A stretch of 64,000 bases of DNA from Pseudomonas sp. DG56-2 (GTDB taxonomy: Bacteria; Pseudomonadota; Gammaproteobacteria; Pseudomonadales; Pseudomonadaceae), in contig NZ_CP032311.1 of the NCBI RefSeq assembly GCF_004803755.1, positions 946,501 to 1,010,500 on the forward strand, in the 5' to 3' direction. Each line of letters starts with the position of its first letter. The stretch's first letter is position 1. Both the position numbers and the translations under genes were made by a program. The notes under the pieces are model-generated. The model had not been told where the DNA came from and made no database searches. It saw nothing but the letters and a program-made list of their open reading frames with translations. Positions 36,122-44,826 of the stretch are shown here, piece by piece.

Positions 36122-37027
36122 ATGCAGATCCCGGATATGAACCTGTTGGTCGCCCTCGACGCGTTGCTCGATGAGGGCAGTGTGGTGGGCGCTGCACGGC
36201 GCATGAACCTGAGTCCTGCGGCCATGAGTCGAACCCTGGGGCGTATCCGCGAGGCAATTGGTGACCCGATTCTGGTGCGCGCCGGGCGCGGGCTGGTGCC
36301 GACGCCGCGTGCGCTGGCACTGCACGACCAGGTACGGGCGCTGGTCGAGCAGGCCGGGTTGGTGTTTCGCAGCCGCGAGGAAGTTGAGCTGGCCACCCTG
36401 GATCGGGTGTTTAGTATTCGCACCAATGACTTGTTCATTGCGCTCTACGGTGCGCAATTGCTGCGTACCATGCACGAGCAGGCACCGCGTACCGTGCTGC
36501 GTTTCGTTCCGGAAAGCGGCGGTGACGACGATGCTGTGCTGCGTGATGGGCGCACCGACCTGATCGTCAGCTCGACCGTTGACCTGGGGCCGGAAATCAA
36601 GGTGCAGAGCTTGTTCAACACGATCTATGTCGGCCTGGCGCGCGAGGGGCATCCGATCTTCGATGCTGAAATCACTCCGGAGCGCTTTGCCGCCTATCCG
36701 CAAATCAGCGTGTCCCGCCGGGGGCGTGCCAACGGACCGATTGATCTGGAGCTGGCCAATTACAAGGTGCAGCGCCATGTAGCGCTAATCACACCAAGTT
36801 TTCACTCGGCAATGTTTTCCCTGCCGGAGTCCGACCTGTTGCTGCCGATGCCGGCCAACATCCTCACCAGCGTGACCAAGTTGGGCTTGCCGCTGCGCTC
36901 GTTCCGCATTCCGTTACCGATGGAGCGGGTCACGGTGATGCAGGCCTGGCACCCACGCTTTGACAACGATCCGGCCCATCGCTGGCTGCGCCAGACCCTC
37001 AAGGCGTGCTGCAGCGAAAGGACGTGA
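36122..37027 (+). CDS. LysR-family regulator of the MFS efflux operon
   Basis: This 301-residue protein has an N-terminal HTH (SVVGAARRMNLSPAAMSRTL) and a PBP-like effector domain. MNLLVALDALLDEGSV and VRAGRGLVPTPRALAL are typical of the NahR/NodD-like branch. It is co-directional with the MFS gene, 109 bases upstream, so it may control the efflux genes or share their transcript. Confidence 0.9.
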   Translation: MQIPDMNLLVALDALLDEGSVVGAARRMNLSPAAMSRTLGRIREAIGDPILVRAGRGLVPTPRALALHDQVRALVEQAGLVFRSREEVELATLDRVFSIRTNDLFIALYGAQLLRTMHEQAPRTVLRFVPESGGDDDAVLRDGRTDLIVSSTVDLGPEIKVQSLFNTIYVGLAREGHPIFDAEITPERFAAYPQISVSRRGRANGPIDLELANYKVQRHVALITPSFHSAMFSLPESDLLLPMPANILTSVTKLGLPLRSFRIPLPMERVTVMQAWHPRFDNDPAHRWLRQTLKACCSERT

Positions 37028-37136
37028 TCGGCGGATTGCGTTTGCTGCACTCGTAAACTGCCAATATGTCAGTTTTCGTCATCATTGCCGCTTCATAGAC
37101 TTCTGCCGGTAGTTTGTTCCCCCGGAGATGTCTGTA

Positions 37137-38678
37137 ATGAGTTCGTTGACTGCGTTGCCCCCTGCTGTCGCGCCTCCGCCTGTGGCTGGAGCCGCCGCGC
37201 CGAGCGCATTCGGCCTGCGCATCGTGGTCGGGTTGCTTGGTGTATTGCTGGCAGTGTTGTGTGCCGGCCTCAACGAAATGGTCACCAAGGCGTCACTTGC
37301 CGATATTCGTGGCGGTATGTTCATTGGTGCCGATGAGGGGGCCTGGCTGATCGCGGTGTATGCCGCGGCGTCGGTGTCGGCCATGGCCTTTTCGCCGTGG
37401 ATGGCCGCGACGTTTTCCCTGCGGCGCTTCACCCTCTGTGCGATCGGTGCCTTTGCGCTGCTTGGGCTGTTGCAACCCTATGCGCCGAATCTGTCCAGCC
37501 TGATGCTGTTGCGCACCCTGCAGGGGCTTGGGTCGGGCGCCTTGCCGCCGATGCTGATGAGTGTCGCACTGCGCTTTTTACCCCCCGGCATCAAGGTTTA
37601 TGGCCTTGCCGGGTATGCCCTGACCGCCACTTTCGGGCCGAACCTGGGCACGCCGTTGGCAGGGTTGTGGACCGAGTATGTCGGATGGCAGTGGGCGTTC
37701 TGGCAGATCATTCTGCCGTCTCTATTGGCCATGGTTTGTGTCGCCTGGGGCTTGCCGCAGGATCCGCTACGCCTGGAGCGCTTCAAGCAGTTCGACTGGC
37801 GGGGCTTGTTGCTTGGTTTGCCGGCGATCTGCTCACTGGTGATCGGCCTCACCCTGGGCGATCGCATGGGCTGGTTCAGCTCGCCGTTGATTTGCTGGTT
37901 GTTGGGCGGTGGCCTGGTGCTGCTGGTGCTGTTCATGCTCAACGAATGGTCCGAGCCGTTGCCGTTCTTCAAGTTGCAGATGCTCAAGACCCGTAACCTC
38001 ACCCATGCGCTGGTCACCTTGTTCGGTGTGCTGATCGTGCTGACCGCAGCGATTCTCATCCCATCGAGCTACCTCGCTCAGATCCAGGGTTATCGTCCGG
38101 CACAGACCGCTCCGTTGATGCTGTTGGTGGCCTTGCCGCAACTGCTGGCGCTGCCATTGACCGCGGCGTTGTGCAACATCCGCGCCGTGGACTGTCGCTG
38201 GGTTCTGGCCACCGGCCTGGGCATGCTGGCACTGTCCAGCGCGTTGGGCAGCCAGCTCACCAGTGAGTGGATACGCGACAATTTCTATCTGCTGCAGATG
38301 CTGCACATTTTTGGCCAACCCATGGCGGTATTGCCCTTGCTGATGCTTGCCACTGGTGGCATGACCCCGCAGGACGGTCCGTTTGCTTCGGCCTGGTTCA
38401 ACACCGTCAAGGGCCTGGCTTCGGTAGTGGCGACCGGCGTGCTCGAGGCATTGACCACGGTTCGCCGACATTTTCATTCCAACACGCTGGTCGACAATCT
38501 GGGCAACTCGCCGTTGATCGACAGCCAGATGCCCGGGTTGGCCAAGCGCATTCACGAACAGGCGCTGGTGCTGACCTCGGCTGATCTTTACCTGTGCATG
38601 GCGGTGCTGGCTGCGGCGCTGATCCTGCTGATTCCTTTTGTGCCTACACGAATCTACCCACCGCGTGCGGTGGCCTAG
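37137..38678 (+). CDS. MFS drug exporter (DHA2/EmrB family)
   Basis: This 513-residue protein has 14 predicted helices and the DHA2 layout (GMFIGADEGAWLIAVYAAAS; LRTLQGLGSGALPPMLMSVA; GYALTATFGPNLGTPLAGLW, motif C). It uses the proton gradient to export hydrophobic compounds with an EmrA partner. The ATG at 37137 has GGAG nine bases upstream; the in-frame ATG at 37128 lies directly on that GGAG and is unlikely. The EmrA-like gene follows after 22 bases. Confidence 0.92.
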   Translation: MSSLTALPPAVAPPPVAGAAAPSAFGLRIVVGLLGVLLAVLCAGLNEMVTKASLADIRGGMFIGADEGAWLIAVYAAASVSAMAFSPWMAATFSLRRFTLCAIGAFALLGLLQPYAPNLSSLMLLRTLQGLGSGALPPMLMSVALRFLPPGIKVYGLAGYALTATFGPNLGTPLAGLWTEYVGWQWAFWQIILPSLLAMVCVAWGLPQDPLRLERFKQFDWRGLLLGLPAICSLVIGLTLGDRMGWFSSPLICWLLGGGLVLLVLFMLNEWSEPLPFFKLQMLKTRNLTHALVTLFGVLIVLTAAILIPSSYLAQIQGYRPAQTAPLMLLVALPQLLALPLTAALCNIRAVDCRWVLATGLGMLALSSALGSQLTSEWIRDNFYLLQMLHIFGQPMAVLPLLMLATGGMTPQDGPFASAWFNTVKGLASVVATGVLEALTTVRRHFHSNTLVDNLGNSPLIDSQMPGLAKRIHEQALVLTSADLYLCMAVLAAALILLIPFVPTRIYPPRAVA

Positions 38679-38700
38679 GCGCCTGTTCTGAGAGAAAGAT

Positions 38701-39771
38701 ATGACGACGATAACGACGCATCGAAAAACCGCCTTGATTGTTGCCGCGTTGGTGGTTGCAGGGCTGGCAGGTGTGGTCGGCCCGATGCTGTTGGGCCGCG
38801 ATACCGAGCAGAGCACCAACGACGCCTATGTATCTGCCGATTACACCGTGGTTGCGCCGAAAGTGGCGGGTTTTATCAAACAAGTGCTGGTTGAAGACAA
38901 CCAGCAGGTCAAGGCCGGCCAGGTGCTGGCGCTGATCGACGACCGTGATTATCAGGCCGCACTGGCGGCGGCCCAGGCGCAACTGTTGGTGTCCACCGCC
39001 CAGCAGCACAATGCCGGGGCGACTCTTGAACGCCAGGCATCCCTGATCGCTCAGGCGCAGGCGGCGGTAAGCGCCGACCAGGCTGAACTGGCGTTTGCCA
39101 ATCATGAGCTGACCCGTCACAGCCGTCTGGCCGAGCAGGGCGCCGGCACCGTACAGAACGCCCAGCAGGCGCGCAGTCGAGTGGATCAGGCGCGTGCCCG
39201 CCTGGCCAATTCGCAAGCAGCGTTGGCCGCGACACGCAAACAAGTGGATATCCTTACCGCGCAGGTCGACAGCGCCGAGGGTGGGCTCAAGCATGCCCGG
39301 GCAAGCCTTGAGCGAGCGCAGCTGGATCTTTCCTATACCCGCATCGTCGCCCCCATAGAGGGCATGGTTGGCGAGCGTGCCGTGCGCGTCGGTGCCTATG
39401 TCAATCCGGGGGCTCGGCTGTTGTCGGTGGTGCCCTTGGAGCATGCCTATGTGGTCGGCAATTTTCAGGAAACCCAACTGACCCATGTGCAGCCTGGGCA
39501 ACCGGTGCAGATCCTGGTCGATACCTTTGCCGACCAATACCTCAAGGGGCATGTCGAGAGTATCGCGCCTGCCACCGGGGTGACCTTTGCGGCAGTCAAA
39601 CCGGACAATGCCACCGGTAATTTCACCAAGGTGGTGCAGCGGATTCCGGTGAAGATTGTTTTCGATGCCGACCAACCTTTGCTGCAGCGCCTGCGCGTGG
39701 GCATGTCGGTGGTGGCGAAAATTGATACCGGTGCCCAGCTCGCCGTCGGTGAAGAGGTCAGCGCCCGATGA
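38701..39771 (+). CDS. EmrA-like HlyD-family membrane fusion protein
   Basis: This 356-residue protein has an N-terminal anchor (AALVVAGLAGVVGPMLLG), the motif STNDAYVSADYTVVAPKVAG common to EmrA/HlyD adaptors, a long coiled-coil hairpin (about 95-210) and the second lipoyl half (LDLSYTRIVAPIEGMVGERA). It couples the MFS pump to the outer membrane channel. It overlaps the channel gene by 4 bp. Confidence 0.93.
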   Translation: MTTITTHRKTALIVAALVVAGLAGVVGPMLLGRDTEQSTNDAYVSADYTVVAPKVAGFIKQVLVEDNQQVKAGQVLALIDDRDYQAALAAAQAQLLVSTAQQHNAGATLERQASLIAQAQAAVSADQAELAFANHELTRHSRLAEQGAGTVQNAQQARSRVDQARARLANSQAALAATRKQVDILTAQVDSAEGGLKHARASLERAQLDLSYTRIVAPIEGMVGERAVRVGAYVNPGARLLSVVPLEHAYVVGNFQETQLTHVQPGQPVQILVDTFADQYLKGHVESIAPATGVTFAAVKPDNATGNFTKVVQRIPVKIVFDADQPLLQRLRVGMSVVAKIDTGAQLAVGEEVSAR

Positions 39772-41228
39772 AACCTGCGTTCGCCTTGTGCCCATTGCTG
39801 CTGAGCCTGCTCGCCGGTTGTACCTTAGGCCCCGATTTTCACGCGCCTTCGGGCAAGGCCCCGGCCCATTGGCCTGCGCTTCAGGAGATGCCAGCGCCGA
39901 GCCAGGCTCAGGCCGAGCCGCTGGAGCAACGCTGGTGGGAGAGCTTTCACGACGCCAAACTCACTGCCCTGATCGAGCGCGCCACGCAAGGCAACCTCGA
40001 CCTGCAGATCGCCAGCGCGCGATTGCTGCAAAGCCGTGCGCTGCGTACCAGCATTGCTTCCGAGCAAACCCCAGCGGTCGACCTGGACGCCGGTTACAGC
40101 CGTGGCCGCAACAGCGCCCAAGGTCTGAGCGATCCCTCGGGCAAAGGCGGAAAGTCGGCGTTCAACCTCTGGCAAGGTGACCTGACCGCCAGCTGGGAGC
40201 TGGATCTGTGGGGCCGGGTACGCCGTCAGGTCGAAGCCGCTGATGCCGTGGTGGAAGTCGCCGAGAATGACCGGCGTGGCGTGCTGCTGTCATTGCTGGC
40301 CGAGACCGCCGGCAACTACATTCAATTGCGCGCGGTACAGAGCAACTTGAAGGTCACCCGGGAAAACCTCGAGGTCTCGCGGCATAGCCTGCGCCTGTCG
40401 CAAATGCGCTTGCGTGATGGTGTCGCCACCACGCTGGACGTTGCCCAGGCCAGCGCTCAGGTGGCGTCGATCGAGGCGCGCCTGCCAACACTGGAGGAGC
40501 GCCAGGCGCAATTGATCAATGCCCTGAGCCTGTTGCTCGCCGAGCCGCCGCGCAGCTTGCAGGCCCAATTGCAGGCGCCGGCCGAGATGCCGGCGCCGCA
40601 GCAGCGCTTTGCGATTGGCGTGCCCTCGGAGCTGGCTCAGCGACGCCCGGATATTCTCCAGGCCAACGCTCAATTGCATGCCGCCACTGCCAACATCGGT
40701 GTGGCCAAGGCTGATTTCTACCCGAGCATTCGCTTGTCGGGCAATGTCGGCTTTCAGTCGATGCAATTGTCCGATTTCGGAGGCTGGGATTCGCGCCGAT
40801 TCGGCATCGGGCCGCAGTTGAGCCTGCCGATATTCGAAGGTGGACGCTTGAGTGGCGTGCTCAAGTTGCGCGAGGCCCAGCAGCAGGAAGCCGCGTTGCA
40901 CTATCAACAAGTGGTGTTGCGTGCCTGGCATGAGATCGACGATGTCCTGCGGCTGTACAACGCCAGCCAGCTGCGCCGCGACCTGCTGGCTGAAGCCGTG
41001 CGCCAGAACCGTGTTGCCTTGCAGACGGCGCAGCAGCAATACGTCGAAGGCGCGGTGGATTTTCTCAATGTGCTCAGTGTTCAGGGCGCCTTGCTGGCCA
41101 GCGAGGAGCAGTGGGTCGAGAGCTCGGCCGCGGTGTCACAGGCCCTGGTGGGTTTGTACAAGGCCTTGGGCGGCGGTTGGCAAGCATTCGACCCGGCGAT
41201 GACGGCCGCGGTTACAACGGACGATTGA
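39768..41228 (+). CDS. Outer membrane efflux lipoprotein (NodT family)
   Basis: This 486-residue TolC-like channel has a lipobox (LLAGC, Cys about residue 19) and the efflux repeats (RWWESFHDAKLTALIERATQ; AATANIGVAKADFYPSIRLS). It is the last gene of the MFS-HlyD-channel operon. Its last 17 bases overlap the convergent SDR gene. Confidence 0.92.
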   Translation: MKPAFALCPLLLSLLAGCTLGPDFHAPSGKAPAHWPALQEMPAPSQAQAEPLEQRWWESFHDAKLTALIERATQGNLDLQIASARLLQSRALRTSIASEQTPAVDLDAGYSRGRNSAQGLSDPSGKGGKSAFNLWQGDLTASWELDLWGRVRRQVEAADAVVEVAENDRRGVLLSLLAETAGNYIQLRAVQSNLKVTRENLEVSRHSLRLSQMRLRDGVATTLDVAQASAQVASIEARLPTLEERQAQLINALSLLLAEPPRSLQAQLQAPAEMPAPQQRFAIGVPSELAQRRPDILQANAQLHAATANIGVAKADFYPSIRLSGNVGFQSMQLSDFGGWDSRRFGIGPQLSLPIFEGGRLSGVLKLREAQQQEAALHYQQVVLRAWHEIDDVLRLYNASQLRRDLLAEAVRQNRVALQTAQQQYVEGAVDFLNVLSVQGALLASEEQWVESSAAVSQALVGLYKALGGGWQAFDPAMTAAVTTDD

Positions 41229-42036
41229 GGCCGAAGCGCTTCTTCAACACGTTGTCCAACAGCGAACGCGGCAGCCAGCGGGCCAGCAGCGGCAAGGCAT
41301 GACTGCCGTTGCCCAGGCGTACCAGCGATGGGGTGGGCTGTTTTTCCACGGCCGCCAACAGGCCCTGGGCGAACACTGCTGCTGAAGTTGGGCGGTCCTG
41401 CGAGGCGCGGGCGCGGGCGTGGATCTGTTCGCGCAGCGGCCACCAAGGCGAGTCGGCTGCCAGCACCTGCTCGGCCTGAGTCTGGGCGTTGTCGGCAAAC
41501 TGTGTGGCAATCGCGCCTGGCTGCACTTCCATGACCCGGATGCCCATGGGCGCCAGCTCCAGGCGCAGGGCGTCGCTCAGCGCATGTACCGCAGCTTTTG
41601 ACGCGCAGTAGGCACCCGCGAAAGGGGTTACCAGAACCCCGGAAACACTGCCGATGTTCACCACCAGGCCTTTGTTGCGACGCAGCGCCGGGAACAGCGC
41701 GCGAGTGACGCCAACCAGGGCAAAGACGTTGGTTTCGAACTGGCGCTGCATGGCTTCGACGCCACCATCGAGCAAAGGACCCATGGCGCCGTAACCTGCG
41801 TTGTTGATAAGCATGTCGAGGCCGCCATGCAGCGCCTGAATTTCCTCGCTCAGGCCTTGCAGCGCCTGGGCATCGTTGACGTCCAACTGGCGGCCGGTAA
41901 AACCGGCAGCGTCCAGACGTGAGACATCTTCAGCTTTACGTGCCGTTGCCCAGACTTCATAACCGGCATCTCTGAAACGTTCGGCGAGGGCGCGGCCAAT
42001 GCCGCTGGAACAACCGGTGATAAGGACGATGGGCAT
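41212..42036 (-). CDS. Short-chain dehydrogenase/reductase
   Basis: This 274-residue classical SDR has the cofactor motif TGCSSGIG at the N-terminus, NNAGYG, the catalytic serine (IGSVSG) and YxxxK (YCASK). The substrate is unknown. The C-terminal 60 residues, rich in proline and hydrophobics, resemble SDRs acting on lipids or retinol-like compounds. It is tail-to-tail with the channel gene. Confidence 0.9.
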   Translation of the reverse strand: MPIVLITGCSSGIGRALAERFRDAGYEVWATARKAEDVSRLDAAGFTGRQLDVNDAQALQGLSEEIQALHGGLDMLINNAGYGAMGPLLDGGVEAMQRQFETNVFALVGVTRALFPALRRNKGLVVNIGSVSGVLVTPFAGAYCASKAAVHALSDALRLELAPMGIRVMEVQPGAIATQFADNAQTQAEQVLAADSPWWPLREQIHARARASQDRPTSAAVFAQGLLAAVEKQPTPSLVRLGNGSHALPLLARWLPRSLLDNVLKKRFGLNRPL

Positions 42037-42102
42037 GGACGATCCTTCGCAGCGCAGAAGAAGAGAGCCCGATCATACCCAGCTCACTGGCAGACGGAAA
42101 CG

Positions 42103-42573
42103 CTAGTTGGAAAAGCTGCCGCGTAGTTGTTCGGCCCTGAACTCCAGAGACTGCGGACGATAACCCGGGCGCAACGCCGGCAGCGGCAGGCAGTCGCTCC
42201 ATTCGGCGCCAGGCTGCAACGCGCCTGGGCCACGGTAACGCGGTGCGCTGTAGGTGTTTTCGCTGAGGTTGACGCTATCGCCGGGGGCATAAGCGGCGAC
42301 CCGCCAGCGCAAAGTTTGCAGGGGTACTTCGTTGCCGTTTTTCATCTCGACGCGCAGGGGGCGGTCGGCCGGGCAGGTTTGTGGCGCATAGCTCAGGCGC
42401 AGTTCGAGCCGGGCCAGTTGGCGGGTTTCGCGGTTATCCTGCCAGACTACCCACAGCGCCACCAGGCCGAGGCCGAAAACGGCCGCTACGGAAATGGGCA
42501 GGGCTTTGGCGGGGTAACGCAGCAGCAGAACCAGCCAGGTGAGGACGAGCAGGGCGCCGATAAGCATGGACAC
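42103..42573 (-). CDS. Conserved inner membrane protein, function unknown
   Basis: This 156-residue protein has two N-terminal membrane helices (LIGALLVLTWLVLLLRYPA; ISVAAVFGLGLVALWVVWQD) and a periplasmic beta-rich domain with two cysteines about 65 residues apart (QTCPADRPLRVEMKNGNEV; WSDCLPLPALRPGYRPQSLE). Start may be residue 1 or 3 (both Met). I do not recognise a function. It is downstream of algA, but a strong hairpin separates them, so it is probably not part of the alginate operon. Confidence 0.8.
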   Translation of the reverse strand: MSMLIGALLVLTWLVLLLRYPAKALPISVAAVFGLGLVALWVVWQDNRETRQLARLELRLSYAPQTCPADRPLRVEMKNGNEVPLQTLRWRVAAYAPGDSVNLSENTYSAPRYRGPGALQPGAEWSDCLPLPALRPGYRPQSLEFRAEQLRGSFSN

Positions 42574-42638
42574 AGCCTTGAATGCGGGTGTGCCTTTATC
42601 CTAACCGTAAAAATGCTTGCCCTCAAAAGCATCGCCGG

Positions 42639-42678
42639 CATGCCCGGCCCCTATTGAGAAGGATAGGAGCCGGGCATG
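42639..42678 (-). terminator. Hairpin ending the alginate operon
   Basis: Arms 42639-42654 and 42663-42678 pair over 15 of 16 positions (CATGCCCGGC at the base) around an 8-nt loop. It begins 3 bases beyond the algA stop. There is no immediate T-run; TTTT occurs about 20 bases further on the minus strand. It probably marks the 3' end of the 12-gene transcript. Confidence 0.75.
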
Positions 42679-42681
42679 ATT

Positions 42682-44133
42682 TTACTGGGCGATGGTCTTG
42701 ATCGAGATACCTCGCTCGATAGGTGTCGAGCGACCGTAGATGTCTTCGAAGCGCTCGATGTCGTCTTCGCCCAGGTAGCTGCCCGATTGGACTTCGATGA
42801 TTTCCAGCGGGATCTTGCCCGGGTTGCGCAGGCGATGGACCGAGGCGATCGGGATGTAGGTCGATTGGTTCTCGGTCAGCAGGAACACGTTTTCATCACA
42901 GGTCACCTCGGCCGTACCGGACACCACGATCCAGTGTTCGGCGCGGTGGTGATGCATTTGCAGCGACAGGCAGGCACCAGGCTTGACCGTGATGTGTTTG
43001 ACCTGGAAGCGTCCGCCCATGTCCACCGAGTCGTAGGAGCCCCACGGGCGATACACTTCGCAGTGGTTCTGGGTTTCGCTGCGGCCCTGCTCGTTGAGGG
43101 TGTTGACCAGCTGTTTTACGCCCTGAACCTTGTCCTTGTGGGCAATCATCATGGCGTCCTTGGTCTCGACCACCACGATGTTCTCAAGGCCGATCACCGA
43201 AACCAGTTTGCCGTTGCCATGGATCATGCAGTTGTGGCTGTCCTGGACCACCACATCACCTTTGGTGACGTTGCCATTGGTGTCTTTCTCGTGCACATCC
43301 CACAGCGACGACCAGCAACCGACATCGCTCCAGCCGGCGCTGAGCGGTACAACACAGGCGCGTTGGGTCTTTTCCATCACGGCATAGTCGATGGAGTTGT
43401 CCGGGCAACAGGCGAACGTGGCCTCATCGATGTTCAGAGTGTCTTCGTTTTCCTGGCTGCGCTCCAGCGTCAACAAGCAGGTGTCGTAGATGTCCGGGTC
43501 GTGCTTTTTCAGCTCTTCAAGGAAGCGGCTGGCGCGGAACAGGAACATGCCGCTGTTCCAGAAGTAGCCACCGGCCTGGACGAACTCCTTGGCACGTTTT
43601 TCGTCAGGTTTCTCGACGAACTGGGCAACCCGGCTGACGCCTTCCGGCAGCAGTGCGTCCTGGCTGGAACGGATGTAGCCGTAACCGGTTTCCGGCTTGG
43701 TTGCCGGCACGCCGAACAGCACCATTTCGCCACGCTCTGCGGCGACGGTAGCCAGGGCCAGGGCTCGTTGCAGGGCTTTCTGATCGTCGATCACGTGGTC
43801 GGCAGGCAGCACCAGCATCAGCTCGTCACGGCCTTCGTTGATCAGTTTCATGGCTGCCAGGGCAACCGCTGGCGCAGTGTTACGCCCGAAGGGCTCAAGC
43901 AGGATGGCCTGGGTTTGCAGTTTCAGGCTGCTCAGTTGCTCCTGGACGATAAAAGTGTGGTCCTTGTTACAGACCACCATCGGGGCGTCCATGCCTTCGA
44001 ACACCAGGCGTTCGATGGTTTGCTGGAACAAGGTGTGTTCGCCGGTCAGGGCCAAAAACTGTTTAGGAAATTGCTTGCGCGACAGGGGCCACAGACGCGA
44101 ACCGCTACCACCGGACAGAATGACTGGAATCAT
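42682..44133 (-). CDS. algA: AlgA: phosphomannose isomerase / GDP-mannose pyrophosphorylase
   Basis: This 483-residue bifunctional enzyme isomerises fructose-6-phosphate to mannose-6-phosphate and makes GDP-mannose from mannose-1-phosphate. The N-terminal nucleotidyltransferase carries ILSGGSGSRLWPLSRKQFPK (residues 5-24). The C-terminal cupin isomerase carries the metal motif QMHHHRAEHWIVVSGTAEVT. It is the last alginate gene, as in other pseudomonads, and starts 33 bases after algF with GGAG upstream. Confidence 0.97.
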   Translation of the reverse strand: MIPVILSGGSGSRLWPLSRKQFPKQFLALTGEHTLFQQTIERLVFEGMDAPMVVCNKDHTFIVQEQLSSLKLQTQAILLEPFGRNTAPAVALAAMKLINEGRDELMLVLPADHVIDDQKALQRALALATVAAERGEMVLFGVPATKPETGYGYIRSSQDALLPEGVSRVAQFVEKPDEKRAKEFVQAGGYFWNSGMFLFRASRFLEELKKHDPDIYDTCLLTLERSQENEDTLNIDEATFACCPDNSIDYAVMEKTQRACVVPLSAGWSDVGCWSSLWDVHEKDTNGNVTKGDVVVQDSHNCMIHGNGKLVSVIGLENIVVVETKDAMMIAHKDKVQGVKQLVNTLNEQGRSETQNHCEVYRPWGSYDSVDMGGRFQVKHITVKPGACLSLQMHHHRAEHWIVVSGTAEVTCDENVFLLTENQSTYIPIASVHRLRNPGKIPLEIIEVQSGSYLGEDDIERFEDIYGRSTPIERGISIKTIAQ

Positions 44134-44166
44134 GAGTGTTCTCCGAAGATTGAAATAGGCAGTTGA

Positions 44167-44814
44167 TTAACGGGTCGATACCGGGCGCTTGACCCAGACC
44201 GGCGACAGGTTGCTGCCGGATCCAGTGACGTAAAGCACCGCTGCTTCGCCGCGCTCCAAGGCCACCGGCTTCAGATCGCTGACTTTTTTGTCGCCTTCAT
44301 ACAGGGCCAGGCTGACCTTGACCGGGTTGATCTCGCGCTCGCCACGGGCCTTGGCGGCCACCGGCTTGACCACTTCGGTCTTGCCGTCGGCGGTTTTCAG
44401 GGTCAGGGCCTGGTCACTGAGGTTCTGTACCCGTACCAGGGATTTCTGTTTGTTCTTGAACGGCGGTTCCTCGACCAGTTGCGGCTTGCCCGAGGCGTTG
44501 TTGACCAGGGTGTAGTAATGATCGGAGGCGAGCTTGACCGGCAGGCTCTGGCTACCGAGCTTGGCGCTGTAGTCGCCTTGCGGCATGAAGCTGAAGTCGC
44601 TACTGGCCTGCGCGCCCACATCGTTGATCTGGGTGTTGCCGACGCTGGCGCTTACCGCTTGGTTGTCGGCGTTGTAGATGCGCACGAAGGTCGAACCTTT
44701 CGGCGCGCTCGGGCCATAGAGGGCGGCATCGGCGCCGGCCCAGGCCTGCAGTGAAAGCAGGCTCATACCGGCGGTCAGGGCAAAGGCTTTGGCAATACGG
44801 TGCTTGGTGGTCAT
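44167..44814 (-). CDS. algF: AlgF: alginate O-acetylation protein
   Basis: This 215-residue periplasmic protein has a signal peptide (to LQAWAGADAALYGPSAPKGS) and beta-rich repeats (VRIYNADNQAVSASVGNTQI; LVRVQNLSDQALTLKTADGK). AlgF is needed with AlgI and AlgJ for O-acetylation of mannuronate and may act as an adaptor passing acetyl groups to AlgX. It lies between algJ (12 bases) and algA. Confidence 0.95.
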   Translation of the reverse strand: MTTKHRIAKAFALTAGMSLLSLQAWAGADAALYGPSAPKGSTFVRIYNADNQAVSASVGNTQINDVGAQASSDFSFMPQGDYSAKLGSQSLPVKLASDHYYTLVNNASGKPQLVEEPPFKNKQKSLVRVQNLSDQALTLKTADGKTEVVKPVAAKARGEREINPVKVSLALYEGDKKVSDLKPVALERGEAAVLYVTGSGSNLSPVWVKRPVSTR

Positions 44815-44826
44815 GTGCGTTACCTC

